Source: Microbacterium sp. 11MF (lineage in GTDB: Bacteria; Actinomycetota; Actinomycetes; Actinomycetales; Microbacteriaceae). From it: DNA of 64,000 bases. The stretch lies in the NCBI RefSeq assembly GCF_000383475.1, contig NZ_KB911459.1, forward strand, positions 62,001 to 126,000, read 5' to 3'. Positions 35,939 to 44,737 of this stretch are shown here, one piece after another; within the stretch, counting starts at the first letter, position 1, and every line of letters begins with the position of its first letter. The translations under genes were made by a program, and so were the position numbers. The notes beneath the pieces were generated by a model, which was not told the DNA's origin, did not search any database, and saw only the letters and a list, made by a program, of their open reading frames with translations.

Positions 35939-37413
35939 GTCGTCCACGGGACCTCCGCGAGGGCGGGGAAGCGGATGCCGAGCGAAGTCCAGAGCGGCCC
36001 GAGCCCGCCGACCCGCGCGCGGAACGAGTCCCACGTGCGCTCGGGTCCGGTGGCGGCGGACCACGCGATCTCGGCTGCGGCCGCGATGCGCGGGAAGGCG
36101 AGTGCGTCGATGTCGGCGAGGCTCGCGACGGTCTCGGTCCACAGCGGAGCCTCGACGCCGAGGATCGCGTCCTCGGCGAGACCGTCGACGACGGCGGTCG
36201 GCTCCCACGAGTACGCGCGCTCGAGGCTCGTCGCGCCGTTCGCCCAGGTCAGACCCAGGGGTGCGTCGTCGGTCGGCTTCATGTCGAGGTAGATCGCGTC
36301 GGCGGGCGAGAGGATGACGCGGCCGCCGCGCTCGGCGAAGGCGCGGGCGTGCTGGGGCGCGGCATCCGTCGGCGTCGCGAAGCCCCAGTACTGGCCGATC
36401 GTGCCGGGAGCCAGGCCCGCGACGGCGCCGGCCTCATGCCAGGCGATCGGCGTCTTGCCGAGGTCGGCGATGACGGCGCTCGCACGCGTGACGAAGTGCG
36501 CGAAGTCCTCGGGCGTCGTCCCGTGGGACTCGTCACCGCCGAAGTGCAGCCAGGGTCCCGGGGTGAGCCCGGCGAGTTCGGCGAAGACGTCGCGCACGAA
36601 GGCATACGTCGCCTCGTCGTGGACGCGGAGCGACGAGAAGCCGACCGCGGTGCCGGTGTACGGCTCGCCCTCGACGGGGATCGCGCCTTCGGTGATGACG
36701 TCCGTGACCGGCGCCTCGGCGATCTCCGGGTAGGCGAGCGCGACGGCGTGCGTGTGCCCCGGCATGTCGAACTCGGGGACGACGGTCATGTGACGGGATG
36801 CCGCATACGCGACGATCTCGCGGTACTCGTCCTGCGTGTAGAAGCCTCCGGGAGCCCCGTCGACCGCGGTCGTCGAAGCCCTCTCGGTGAGCTCGGGACG
36901 CGAGCGCAGCTCGAGCCGCCAGCCCTGGTCGTCCGAGAGGTGCAGGTGCAGGACGTTGAGCTTCAGCGATGCGGCGCGGTCGATGTACGCCCGCACCGTG
37001 TCGACTCCGTGGAAGTGGCGCGCGACGTCGAGCATGACCCCGCGGTACGCGAACCGCGGGGCATCCGCGATGCGGACGGCCGGCACCACCCAGCGCTCGC
37101 CGTCACGACGGACGAGCTGGCCGAGCGTCTGCACGCCGGAGAAGAGGCCCGCGGCATCCGCTCCCGTGATCCGGATGCCGGTGGCCGCCGCCTCGAGGAC
37201 GTACGACTCCGCGAGGCCGCCCTCCCGCACGTCGAGCACGATGCCGTCGCCGTCCGGCAGGTCGAGGCCCGTGCGTGCGGCGACGAGGGAGCGGAGGGCG
37301 GTCGCGGCATCCGTCTCGCCCGTCAGGCCGGCGCCGGAGAGGTCGAAGGCGGGCCCGTTCTGGACGGCGACGTCCGCGGGGAAGGGCACGAGGGGGAGGG
37401 GCACCGGAGCCAC
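35935..37413 (-). CDS. Beta-N-acetylhexosaminidase, GH20
   Basis: A 492-aa enzyme with the GH20 catalytic pair in [11 protein letters not shown], the substrate segments [13 protein letters not shown] and [13 protein letters not shown], and a GH20b-like N-terminal domain. It has no signal peptide, so it would hydrolyse imported chitobiose-like sugars to GlcNAc inside the cell. The GTG start is inferred from the open frame and the nearby operator. It is transcribed with nagA, and its promoter carries the same 18-bp element as the ROK regulator gene. Confidence 0.9.
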   Translation of the reverse strand: MAPVPLPLVPFPADVAVQNGPAFDLSGAGLTGETDAATALRSLVAARTGLDLPDGDGIVLDVREGGLAESYVLEAAATGIRITGADAAGLFSGVQTLGQLVRRDGERWVVPAVRIADAPRFAYRGVMLDVARHFHGVDTVRAYIDRAASLKLNVLHLHLSDDQGWRLELRSRPELTERASTTAVDGAPGGFYTQDEYREIVAYAASRHMTVVPEFDMPGHTHAVALAYPEIAEAPVTDVITEGAIPVEGEPYTGTAVGFSSLRVHDEATYAFVRDVFAELAGLTPGPWLHFGGDESHGTTPEDFAHFVTRASAVIADLGKTPIAWHEAGAVAGLAPGTIGQYWGFATPTDAAPQHARAFAERGGRVILSPADAIYLDMKPTDDAPLGLTWANGATSLERAYSWEPTAVVDGLAEDAILGVEAPLWTETVASLADIDALAFPRIAAAAEIAWSAATGPERTWDSFRARVGGLGPLWTSLGIRFPALAEVPWTT

Positions 37414-37422
37414 CGCCGTTCT

Positions 37423-37440
37423 GTAAGGTGTCCTAACAAA
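37423..37440 (-). promoter_or_regulatory. Candidate ROK operator in front of the GH20-nagA operon
   Basis: GTAAGG-TGTC-CTAACAAA (written on the plus strand) matches the element before the ROK regulator at all 14 defined positions. It lies 10 bp upstream of the GH20 GTG start, where a bound repressor would block transcription. Confidence 0.6.
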
Positions 37441-37475
37441 ACCGATCGGGCCAGCCTATCAGCGGCCCCATCCGT

Positions 37476-37481
37476 TATGCT
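37476..37481 (+). promoter_or_regulatory. -10 box of the glyA riboswitch transcript
   Basis: TATGCT is a good -10. Transcription would begin near 37488, right at the riboswitch. No clear -35 is visible. Confidence 0.45.
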
Positions 37482-37485
37482 CGCA

Positions 37486-37566
37486 GTGTCGCGACTGGCG
37501 TTGAGGTGGGCTACCACCGGGGAGCGATTGACACGGCATTCGACCGCGCGCCTGGGCCGATGCGAG
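37486..37566 (+). promoter_or_regulatory. ZTP (pfl) riboswitch upstream of glyA
   Basis: The RNA has the pfl consensus parts in order: stem P1 (GTGTCGC 37486-37492 with GCGATTGACAC 37524-37534), the internal GACTGGCG, hairpin GGTGG-GCTA-CCACC (37505-37517), CGGGGAGCG, and the second-domain core GCGCCTGGGC closed by GCAT/ATGC (37536-37539, 37560-37563). ZTP riboswitches sense 10-formyl-tetrahydrofolate shortage and switch on glyA, folD and purine genes, which fits both genes downstream. Control may be at translation, since TCCT near 37568 could pair with AGGA of the glyA ribosome site. Confidence 0.85.
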
Positions 37567-37602
37567 ATTCCTCATCCCGAAAGCCGTCGTCAGGAGATCG
37601 TC

Positions 37603-38877
37603 ATGACCGATTCGCTGTTCAACGCCCCCCTCTCCGAGGTCGATCCCGAGATCGCCGATGTGCTCGAGCGGGAGCTCGACCGTCAGCGTGGGTTCCTCGA
37701 GATGATCGCCTCCGAGAACTTCGTTCCCGTCTCGGTGCTGCAGTCGCAGGGCTCCGTCCTCACCAACAAGTACGCCGAGGGATACCCCGGCCGTCGCTAC
37801 TACGGCGGCTGCGAGGTCGTCGACGTCGCCGAGGAGCTCGCGATCGAGCGCGCCAAGGCCCTCTTCGGCGCCGGGTTCGCCAACGTGCAGCCCCACTCGG
37901 GTGCGTCGGCCAACGCCGCCGTCCTGCACGCGATCGCCCGCCCCGGCGACACGCTGCTCGGCCTTTCGCTCGACCACGGCGGCCACCTCACGCACGGCAT
38001 GAAGATCAACTTCTCGGGCCGTCTCTACAACATCGTCGCGTACGGCGTCGACGCCGAGACCTCGCTCGTCGACATGGACGAGGTCCGTCGCCTCGCGATC
38101 GAGCACAAGCCGAAGGTCATCATCGCCGGCTGGTCGGCCTACCCCCGTCAGCTCGACTTCGCCGCCTTCCGCGCGATCGCCGACGAGGTGGGCGCCCTCC
38201 TCTGGGTCGACATGGCGCACTTCGCCGGCCTCGTCGCCGCGGGCCTGCACCCGTCGCCCATCCCGCACGCGCACGTCGTCTCGACCACCGTGCACAAGAC
38301 GATCGGCGGCCCCCGCTCGGGCCTCATCCTCTCGAACGACGCCGACATCGCCAAGAAGATCAACACCGCGGTCTTCCCCGGCCAGCAGGGCGGGCCCCTC
38401 ATGCACGTGATCGCCGCGAAGGCGACCGCGTTCAAGCTCGCGATGACCCCGGAGTTCAAGGAACGTCAGGAGCGCACGCTCCGCGGAGCGGCGATCCTCG
38501 CCGACCGCCTCACCCAGGACGACGTCACGGGCGCCGGCATCGCGGTGCGCTCCGGCGGCACCGACGTGCACCTCGTGCTCGTCGACCTGCGCGACGCGGC
38601 GATCGACGGCAAGCAGGCCGAAGACTTGCTGCACGACATCCGGATCACGGTCAACCGCAACGCGGTCCCGAACGACCCGCGTCCGCCGATGGTCACCTCG
38701 GGGCTGCGGATCGGCACGCCGGCGCTCGCGACCCGCGGCTTCGGCGACGCCGAGTTCACCGAGGTCGCCGACGTCATCGCGCTCGCGCTGCTGCCGGGTG
38801 CCGACCACGAGGCGCTCCGCGCGCGCGTCGCGAAGCTCGCCGACGCGTTCCCGCTCTACCCCGGCCTCCAGCAGTGA
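37603..38877 (+). CDS. glyA: Serine hydroxymethyltransferase
   Basis: A 424-aa PLP enzyme that converts serine and tetrahydrofolate to glycine and 5,10-methylene-THF. The PLP lysine is in [14 protein letters not shown], and other family marks are [22 protein letters not shown] and [12 protein letters not shown]. The ATG follows AGGAG. A ZTP riboswitch is in the leader, and folD follows 124 bp later, past a nested palindrome, so the two form a one-carbon unit. Confidence 0.96.
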   Translation: MTDSLFNAPLSEVDPEIADVLERELDRQRGFLEMIASENFVPVSVLQSQGSVLTNKYAEGYPGRRYYGGCEVVDVAEELAIERAKALFGAGFANVQPHSGASANAAVLHAIARPGDTLLGLSLDHGGHLTHGMKINFSGRLYNIVAYGVDAETSLVDMDEVRRLAIEHKPKVIIAGWSAYPRQLDFAAFRAIADEVGALLWVDMAHFAGLVAAGLHPSPIPHAHVVSTTVHKTIGGPRSGLILSNDADIAKKINTAVFPGQQGGPLMHVIAAKATAFKLAMTPEFKERQERTLRGAAILADRLTQDDVTGAGIAVRSGGTDVHLVLVDLRDAAIDGKQAEDLLHDIRITVNRNAVPNDPRPPMVTSGLRIGTPALATRGFGDAEFTEVADVIALALLPGADHEALRARVAKLADAFPLYPGLQQ

Positions 38878-38903
38878 CCGCCGGCATCCGGCCCCTCCTC
38901 CGA

Positions 38904-38976
38904 CCGCGAGACTGCACGCACGCCTCGAGACAGCGGTTTTTGACCGCAGTCTCGAGCTCCCCGCGCAGTCTCGCGG
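38904..38976. repeat. Nested extragenic palindrome between glyA and folD (element c)
   Basis: Outer arms CCGCGAGACTGC (38904-38915) and GCAGTCTCGCGG (38965-38976) are perfect. Inside lies a hairpin with 13 of 14 paired positions (38924-38937, 38943-38956) and a T-rich loop. The arms of both share the core GAGACTGC/GAGACAGC. It could terminate glyA or tune folD expression. Confidence 0.6.
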
Positions 38977-39001
38977 GCGAGGGGCGACGACAGGAGGCAT
39001 C

Positions 39002-39892
39002 ATGACCGCTCGGATCCTCGACGGTAAGGCCGCCTCGGCGGCGATCAAGACGGAGCTCGCAGAGCGCGTCGCGGTGCTGAAGGAGCACGGCGTGACGCCC
39101 GGCATCGCCACCGTCCTCGTGGGCGCGGACCCGGCATCCCAGCTCTACGTCGGGATGAAGCACCGCCAGTCCGAGGCGATCGGGATGAACTCGATCCAGC
39201 GCGAGCTGCCCGCCGACGCGACGCAGGAGCAGGTCGAAGCGCTGATCGACGAGCTCAACGCCGACCCCACCTGCCACGGGTACATCGTGCAGCTGCCGCT
39301 GCCGAAGCACCTCGACACCGACCGGATCCTCGAGCGGATCGATCCCGAGAAGGATGCCGACGGCCTCCACCCGACGAACCTCGGTCGCCTGGTGCTCAAC
39401 GTCAACACCCCGATCACGTCGCCGCTGCCGTGCACGCCGCGCGGGGTCATCGAGCTGCTGGTGCGGAACGGCTACGACCTGGCCGGAAAGCACGTCGTCG
39501 TCGTCGGTCGCGGAGTTACGATCGGCCGATCGATCGGCCTGCTGCTCACGCGCCGCGAGTACAACGCGACCGTCACGCTCACCCACACCGGCACGACCGA
39601 CCTCGGCGCGCACCTGCGCGAAGCCGATGTCATCGTCGCCGCGGCAGGTGTGAAGCACATCGTCACCGCTGAGCACGTGAAGCCGGGCGCCGCCGTCCTC
39701 GACGTCGGCGTCACGCGCGAGGACGACCCCGAGACCGGCAAGAGCCGCGTCTACGGCGACGTCCACCCGGATGTCACGGAGGTCGCGGGCTGGGTGTCGC
39801 CGAACCCCGGCGGCGTCGGCCCGATGACGGTCGCGCTCCTGATGACCAACGTCGTCGAGGTCGCCGAGCGCGCTGCGGGCCTGCGCGTCTGA
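39002..39892 (+). CDS. folD: Bifunctional methylene-THF dehydrogenase/methenyl-THF cyclohydrolase
   Basis: A 296-aa enzyme that interconverts 5,10-methylene-, methenyl- and 10-formyl-THF with NADP. The catalytic Lys is in [16 protein letters not shown], the substrate segment is [11 protein letters not shown], and the nucleotide-binding loop is [13 protein letters not shown]. The C-terminal part [13 protein letters not shown] is conserved. The ATG follows AGGAGG by 5 bases. It completes the route from serine to 10-formyl-THF with the GlyA product, and a clear hairpin terminator follows. Confidence 0.95.
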   Translation: MTARILDGKAASAAIKTELAERVAVLKEHGVTPGIATVLVGADPASQLYVGMKHRQSEAIGMNSIQRELPADATQEQVEALIDELNADPTCHGYIVQLPLPKHLDTDRILERIDPEKDADGLHPTNLGRLVLNVNTPITSPLPCTPRGVIELLVRNGYDLAGKHVVVVGRGVTIGRSIGLLLTRREYNATVTLTHTGTTDLGAHLREADVIVAAAGVKHIVTAEHVKPGAAVLDVGVTREDDPETGKSRVYGDVHPDVTEVAGWVSPNPGGVGPMTVALLMTNVVEVAERAAGLRV

Positions 39893-39906
39893 CGTGTGCT
39901 TGTAAA

Positions 39907-39939
39907 CGAGGGATGCCGGGTGCCGCCCGGCATCCCTCG
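39907..39939 (+). terminator. Hairpin terminator after folD
   Basis: Perfect 14-bp arms (39907-39920, 39926-39939) with a 5-base loop, 14 bp after the stop codon. Confidence 0.8.
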
Positions 39940-39957
39940 CCTTCGTTGACGGGCACC

Positions 39958-40262
39958 GCTCGCCTGTCGCGATGTGCGGTGGCGTGCGGCGTGTTGTGAC
40001 GGGGGAAGCCCGCGGGGGCGCTGCCGTGATGCTCGCCTGTCGCAATGTGCGGTGGCGTGCGGCGTGTTGTGACAGGGGAAGCCCGCGGGGGCGCTGCCGT
40101 GATGCTCGCCTGTCGCAATGTGCGGTGGCGTGCGGCGTGTTGTGACAGGGGAAGTCCACCGGGGGCCCTGCGCCGGGGAAGCCCGCGGGGGCGCTGCGCC
40201 GCCGCTCGCCTGTCGCGATGTGCGATGGCGCGCGGCGAGTTGTGACAGGAGAAGCCGGCGGC
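39958..40262. repeat. Tandem array of about 73-bp hairpin units, four copies
   Basis: Units begin at 39958, 40031, 40104 and 40204; the first three are exactly 73 bp apart and nearly identical, the third is lengthened by a 27-bp partial duplication, and the fourth has diverged. Each unit holds CCTGTCGCAA-like and TTGTGACAGG arms around a loop of about 21 bases (GTGCGGTGGCGTGCGGCG-type), then a GGGGAAGCCCGCGGGGGCGCTG tract. No ribosome sites or conserved frames are seen. This fills most of the 378-bp space between folD and the amino-acid transporter. Confidence 0.75.
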
Positions 40263-40270
40263 CCGGCGCC

Positions 40271-41005
40271 TCAGGCGGTGAAGCGGGCGAGGAAGGCGCG
40301 GGTGCGGGCCTCCTGCGGATGCCGCAGCACGGACGACGGCGGGCCCTGCTCGACGATCGTGCCGGCGTCGAGGAACACGACGCGATCGGCGACGTCGCGC
40401 GCGAACGCCATCTCGTGCGTCGCCATCAGGATCGTCGCGCCCTCCGACGCCAGGTCACGGACGAGCTCGAGGACCTCGCCGACGAGCTCCGGGTCGAGCG
40501 CCGAGGTGATCTCGTCGAGGAGCAGCACCTCGGGGTCGGTCGCGATCGCGCGGGCGATGGCGACGCGCTGCTGCTGACCGCCCGACAGCCGGTCGGGGTG
40601 ATCCTCCGCCTTGTCGGCGAGCCCGACGCGGGCCAGCAACTCGGCCGCGCGGGCTTCGGCGTCGCGGCGCGGCATCCGGTGCACCACGCGCGAGGCGAGC
40701 GTGACGTTGTCGAGCACGGACAGATGCGGGAAGAGGTTGAAGCTCTGGAACACGGCGCCCAGGCGCGCTCGCACGCGGTTGCCGTCGACCCGCGGGTCGG
40801 AGATGTCCTCGTCGCCGAGGAAGATCTGCCCGTCGTCGATGGGCTCCAGCAATCCCAGGCACCGCAGCAGCGTCGACTTGCCCGATCCGCTCGCGCCGAT
40901 GAGCGCGACGACCTCGTGCGCACCGAGCGTCACATCGACGCCCTTCAGCACGTCCCGGTCACCGAAGGACTTGCGGATGCCGGTCGCCGTCAAGATCCCG
41001 CTCAC
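40271..41005 (-). CDS. Polar amino-acid ABC transporter ATPase
   Basis: A 244-aa ATPase with Walker A GASGSGKST, signature LSGGQQQR, Walker B VLLLDEITSALDPE and H-loop ATHEM. The QSFNLFPHLSVLDNV segment is typical of the GlnQ/HisP group. It powers the import system whose permease and binding protein are encoded upstream. The GTG start overlaps the permease stop by 4 bp. The tandem hairpin array begins 8 bp beyond its stop. Confidence 0.92.
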   Translation of the reverse strand: MSGILTATGIRKSFGDRDVLKGVDVTLGAHEVVALIGASGSGKSTLLRCLGLLEPIDDGQIFLGDEDISDPRVDGNRVRARLGAVFQSFNLFPHLSVLDNVTLASRVVHRMPRRDAEARAAELLARVGLADKAEDHPDRLSGGQQQRVAIARAIATDPEVLLLDEITSALDPELVGEVLELVRDLASEGATILMATHEMAFARDVADRVVFLDAGTIVEQGPPSSVLRHPQEARTRAFLARFTA

Positions 41006-41847
41006 AGCACCGATCCTGACTGCTCGCGCTCGCGGAGCCTCGCCGTGTACCAGTCCGTCAGGCGGATCGTGGGGATCGCCAGGAGGATGAAGAGGATGCC
41101 TGCCACGACGTACGGCGTGAAGTTGTAGGTCGTCGCGACGACGCCCTTCGCCCGCGCGATCGCGTCGAGGCCCGCGATGATCGAGATGAGCCCGACGTCC
41201 TTCTGCATCGAGATGAAGTCGTTCATGAGCGCGGGTGTCATCTTGCGGAGAGCCTGCGGCAAAACGACGCGGCGGAGCGTCTGCACATGGTTCAGGCCGA
41301 GCGCACGGGCGGCGAGGCGCTGAGAGGGGTGCACCGAGTCGATGCCGGCGCGGATCACCTCGGCGACGTAGGCCGAGTATGTGAGCGTGACGGCGAGGAT
41401 GCCGAGGAACAGCTCGTCGATCCGCTCGCCGACGATCGTCGGCAGCCCGAACCCGACGAGGTAGAGCACGATGATGAACGGCAGCCCGCGGAACAGATCG
41501 GTGTAGCCCGCCGCCAGGGTCCGCACGGGAAAGAAGACCGGGCCCCGGAGAGTGCGCAGGAGTGCGATCACGAGCGCGACGCCGCCGACCGTGAAGATCG
41601 AGATGCCGAGCACCGTCAGGTTGAGGAGGAAGCCCTCCCACACCTTCGGCAGCGCCTCGATGGCGACAGCGGGGTCGAAGAAGGCCCGCTGGACCTTCGC
41701 CCAGCCCTCCGTGTTGATGACGAACGCCCACACGATCACCGCGAACGCGGCCGTCGAGAGGATCGCGATGAGCACGGACCGTCGCTCCCGCCCGCGCCGA
41801 TAGGCGCGACGGTCGAGCTCGAGTGCGCTCGGGATGCTGGTACTCAC
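41002..41847 (-). CDS. Polar amino-acid ABC transporter permease
   Basis: A 281-aa permease of the HisMQ type with a cytosolic N-terminus, about five helices and the coupling motif LAARALGLNHVQTLRRVVLP. A single permease gene suggests a homodimeric channel. The GTG start is preceded 6 bases upstream by TAGCGT, so it may have its own leaderless transcript in addition to read-through from the binding-protein gene 34 bp upstream. Confidence 0.9.
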   Translation of the reverse strand: MSTSIPSALELDRRAYRRGRERRSVLIAILSTAAFAVIVWAFVINTEGWAKVQRAFFDPAVAIEALPKVWEGFLLNLTVLGISIFTVGGVALVIALLRTLRGPVFFPVRTLAAGYTDLFRGLPFIIVLYLVGFGLPTIVGERIDELFLGILAVTLTYSAYVAEVIRAGIDSVHPSQRLAARALGLNHVQTLRRVVLPQALRKMTPALMNDFISMQKDVGLISIIAGLDAIARAKGVVATTYNFTPYVVAGILFILLAIPTIRLTDWYTARLREREQSGSVL

Positions 41848-41881
41848 GGATCGACGCTAGCGCGTCCTCACGGGCGCTTCG

Positions 41882-42742
41882 TCACTGGAGCTTCGTCACG
41901 CCTTCGGTGAGACCCGACAGCCATTCCTTCTCGAGCTCCGCCAGGGTGCCGTCCTCCCGGAGGGCGTCGACGGCCGCGCTCACCGCGGGGGTCAACGGCG
42001 AGTCCTTGGCGAGCAGCAGGCCCCACTGGTCCTCGACGCCGACCTTCGGGAGCTCGCCGACGATGAAGGAGTCGGTGATGTACGCGGTGACCGCGACGTA
42101 GGCGGTCGGGGTGTCGAGGACGACGGCATCCACCTGTCCGGCGCTGAGGGCCGCGGTGGCGTCCTCGTTCGAGTTGTAGAGCTTCGGGGTGAGCCCGAGG
42201 TCGAGCGCGTCGAGCGTCAGAGCGCTCGTCGAGTTCGCCATGGCGCCGATCGTGATGTCCTTGAGCCCGGCGAGGTCGGTCACGCCGTCGGCCTTGCCGC
42301 CCTTGAGGGCGATGATCGACTGGCTCGCGGAGTAGTACGGCGACGAGAAGTCGACGCCCTTCTTGCGGTCGTCGGTGATCGTGTACTGCTGCAGGTTCAC
42401 GTCGAAGCTCTTGGGGCCGGGCGCGATCGCCGCCTCGAAGCTCGTGCGGACCCACTCGACGTCGTCCTTCGCGAAGCCGAGCTTGTCGGCGACGGCGTAG
42501 GCGACGGCGGCCTCGAAGCCCTTGCCCGACTCAGGCTTGTCGTCGTAGACGTAGGGCTCGTAGGCGGTCTCGCCGGTGGCGACGGTGAACTTGCCGGGGG
42601 TGACGTAATCGTCGGGCGAGGGAGTCGCACCGGCGGACGACCCGGCACCCGGGGCCGCGTTCGAGGCGCAGCCTCCGAGGAGGAGGGCGAGGGCCGCGGC
42701 GGACGCGACGAGTGCGGTGCGCAGGGCGGGACGACGGGACAT
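41882..42742 (-). CDS. Polar amino-acid binding lipoprotein, family 3
   Basis: A 286-aa binding protein with the lipobox LLLGGCASN (Cys about residue 25). The family 3 body reads PGKFTVATGETAYEPYVYDD and later EAAIAPGPKSFDVNLQQYTIT. The usual Arg that binds the ligand carboxylate is in TDDRKKGVDFSSPYY. The ligand is an amino acid, possibly glutamine, cystine or arginine; it cannot be fixed from sequence. GGAGG precedes the ATG. Confidence 0.88.
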   Translation of the reverse strand: MSRRPALRTALVASAAALALLLGGCASNAAPGAGSSAGATPSPDDYVTPGKFTVATGETAYEPYVYDDKPESGKGFEAAVAYAVADKLGFAKDDVEWVRTSFEAAIAPGPKSFDVNLQQYTITDDRKKGVDFSSPYYSASQSIIALKGGKADGVTDLAGLKDITIGAMANSTSALTLDALDLGLTPKLYNSNEDATAALSAGQVDAVVLDTPTAYVAVTAYITDSFIVGELPKVGVEDQWGLLLAKDSPLTPAVSAAVDALREDGTLAELEKEWLSGLTEGVTKLQ

Positions 42743-42910
42743 GAGGGCCTCCGGGGGCGCCGAGGGTGCTCGGACGAGGGGGTCGGGTTGGCATCGCCGC
42801 GTGATCGCGGAGAGCCGCTGATCATTCTCGCGCGCAGACGGATGCCGCGGGTCCTGCGGCGACGCTTTGTTACACGCCCGTCACCCCAGGGCGATTGAGA
42901 GGATGGGGGG

Positions 42911-43714
42911 ATGATCCCTGCGCGCACGCTCCTCATCGGTTCCGGTCGCATCGGAACGCGGGTGGCGGAGGAGCTCCGGCGCGCGGGCGGCGAGGTCGTC
43001 ACGCTGCGGCGGTCGGCGGCATCCGATTCGGACGGCTGGCGACACATCGCCGCGGACCTGTCCCGGCCGCTCACCGAGTCGCTGCCGGCGGTCGACGCGG
43101 TCGTCGTGACGCTGCCGCCGGGCGAGGAGCAAGGTTTTCTCGCCGGCGCGATCGGCCGCGTCGCAGAAGCGTTGCCCGAGCGGCCGGCACGCACGATCTG
43201 GGTGTCGTCGACGCGGGTGTTCGAGGGGTACGGCGACGAGCGGCCGCTGGACGAGAACGACGAGCCGCGGCCGCGCAGCGATCGAGCCCAGCAGCTCGTC
43301 GACGGGGAGGAGCGCGCGGTCGAGCTGTTCGGCGCGACCATCCTGCGACCCGCGGGCATCTACGGACCGGGACGTGACCGGCTCATCCGCCAGGTGCTCG
43401 CCGGCACCCCGGTGGATCACGACCGCCGGACCAACCGCATCCACGAGACCGACGTCGTCCGCACGATCCTCACGCTGCTGCGGGCCGACGAGGTGCCCGC
43501 CGTCCTCCACGCCGTCGACCGGCGGCCGGCGACGCTCGGCGAGGTCGTGAGCTTCCTCGCCGAGCGCCTCGGCGTGCCGGTGCCGCCTCGCGGCGAACCC
43601 GCCGAGCGGCGCGGGACGATCCTCGACGGCACGCGCCTCACCGAGGTCGTCGACGGCCTCGCCTACCCGACGTTCGAGGACGGCTACGGAGAGATGCTCG
43701 CGCAGCGCGGCTGA
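42911..43714 (+). CDS. NAD(P)-dependent sugar-epimerase-like protein (extended SDR)
   Basis: A 267-aa Rossmann-fold protein with LLIGSGRIGTRVAEELR at the N-terminus (a GxGxxG-type loop) and an extended-SDR body resembling the YeeZ group (WVSSTRVFEGYGDERPLDE, ILRPAGIYGPGRDRL). The usual YxxxK active site is not evident (the region reads RAQQLVDGEERAV), so catalytic activity is doubtful and it may be a binding protein or atypical reductase. It faces away from the amino-acid transporter across 168 bp. Confidence 0.7.
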   Translation: MIPARTLLIGSGRIGTRVAEELRRAGGEVVTLRRSAASDSDGWRHIAADLSRPLTESLPAVDAVVVTLPPGEEQGFLAGAIGRVAEALPERPARTIWVSSTRVFEGYGDERPLDENDEPRPRSDRAQQLVDGEERAVELFGATILRPAGIYGPGRDRLIRQVLAGTPVDHDRRTNRIHETDVVRTILTLLRADEVPAVLHAVDRRPATLGEVVSFLAERLGVPVPPRGEPAERRGTILDGTRLTEVVDGLAYPTFEDGYGEMLAQRG

Positions 43715-43753
43715 GCCCTGGCGGATGTCGGCGGCCCGCGCGAAGATGCCGAC

Positions 43754-44722
43754 ATGACGCGCGCGCAGGAGATCCTCGACTGGCTGCGGGACTCGGACCC
43801 GTCACTGCGGTGGCAGGTAGAGCGGGATCTCCTGGGCGTGCCGCCCGAGCAGTGGGAGGTCACGCGGGCACGCGTGACCACCGAGGGGAACGGAGCCACG
43901 CTCCTCGCGCAGCAGGGGGAGGACGGGCAGTGGGAGGGCGGCGCGTACTTCCCGGCCGGGTTCTTCGGCAGCCCCGAGTCAGAGATGCCCGGCCAGCCGT
44001 GGACGGCCACGACCTGGACGCTCAAGGATCTGCGCGAGTGGGGAGTGCCGGCATCCGCTCTCGGGGACACCGCGGCGAAGCTCGACCGCAACAGCCGCTG
44101 GGAGTACGACGACCTGCCGTACTGGGGTGGGGAGGTGGACGTCTGCATCAACGCGTTCACGCTCGGGACGGGAGCGTGGCTCGGCGCCGACGTCTCGGCG
44201 CTCGCCGCATGGTTCCCCGAGCATCAGCTCGCCGACGCCGGCTGGAACTGCGAGGCCGAGGAGGGTGACTCGGTGCGCGGGTCGTTCCACTCGACGCTCA
44301 ATGCCGTCCGCGGCATGCTCGCCTACGAGCAGTTCACCGGCGACACGGCGCTGCGCGACAGCCGGCACCGCGGCGAGGAGTACCTCCTCGAACGGCGCCT
44401 GGCGTACCGGCTGTCGACGGGAGAGGTCGTCGGCAGCTTCGTCACCGACTTCGTCTACCCCAACCGGCACCGCTACAGCGCGCTCGCGGCGCTCGATCAT
44501 TTCCGGGATGCCGCTCTCCAGGCCGGCACCCCGCCGGACCCGCGGCTCGCCGAGGCGATCGAGATGGTCCGCGCGGCGCGGCACGCCGACGGCACGTGGC
44601 ACCAGGGACGCACGCTCGAGGGCAGGCGCTGGTTCGACATCGACGCACCCGAGGGTCAGCCGTCGCGGTGGCTCACCTTCCTCGCGCTCCGGGTCCTCCA
44701 GTGGTGGGATGCCGCCCGCTGA
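43754..44722 (+). CDS. Squalene-cyclase-like alpha/alpha-toroid protein, function unknown
   Basis: A 322-aa soluble protein with Trp-rich helical repeats of the prenyltransferase/cyclase toroid type (PSLRWQVERDLLG, GEDGQWEGGAYFPAG, ADAGWNCEAEEGDSVRGSFHS, RHADGTWHQG). The DxDD motif of squalene-hopene cyclases is absent, so it is unlikely to cyclise terpenes. Similar actinobacterial proteins are loosely annotated as squalene cyclase. It ends 15 bp from the convergent aldolase gene. Confidence 0.65.
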   Translation: MTRAQEILDWLRDSDPSLRWQVERDLLGVPPEQWEVTRARVTTEGNGATLLAQQGEDGQWEGGAYFPAGFFGSPESEMPGQPWTATTWTLKDLREWGVPASALGDTAAKLDRNSRWEYDDLPYWGGEVDVCINAFTLGTGAWLGADVSALAAWFPEHQLADAGWNCEAEEGDSVRGSFHSTLNAVRGMLAYEQFTGDTALRDSRHRGEEYLLERRLAYRLSTGEVVGSFVTDFVYPNRHRYSALAALDHFRDAALQAGTPPDPRLAEAIEMVRAARHADGTWHQGRTLEGRRWFDIDAPEGQPSRWLTFLALRVLQWWDAAR

Positions 44723-44737
44723 CGACCGCGCGGTGGC

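Noticed and set aside
38904..38976. A second folate-related riboswitch in front of folD
   Set aside because: The sequence is a simple nested palindrome and lacks the conserved cores of THF or ZTP riboswitches.
40045..40245. Short overlapping ORFs within the tandem repeats
   Set aside because: They arise from the repeat itself, lack ribosome sites, and the frame is not kept in the fourth unit.
39958..40262. CRISPR-like array
   Set aside because: The repeats are adjacent 73-bp units without unique spacers, and no cas genes are near.
42911..43714. Functional nucleotide-sugar epimerase
   Set aside because: The YxxxK catalytic pair is not found in the expected place, so only a fold-level name is given.
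43754..44722. True squalene-hopene cyclase
   Set aside because: It is half the length of such cyclases and lacks the DxDD catalytic motif and QW repeats.
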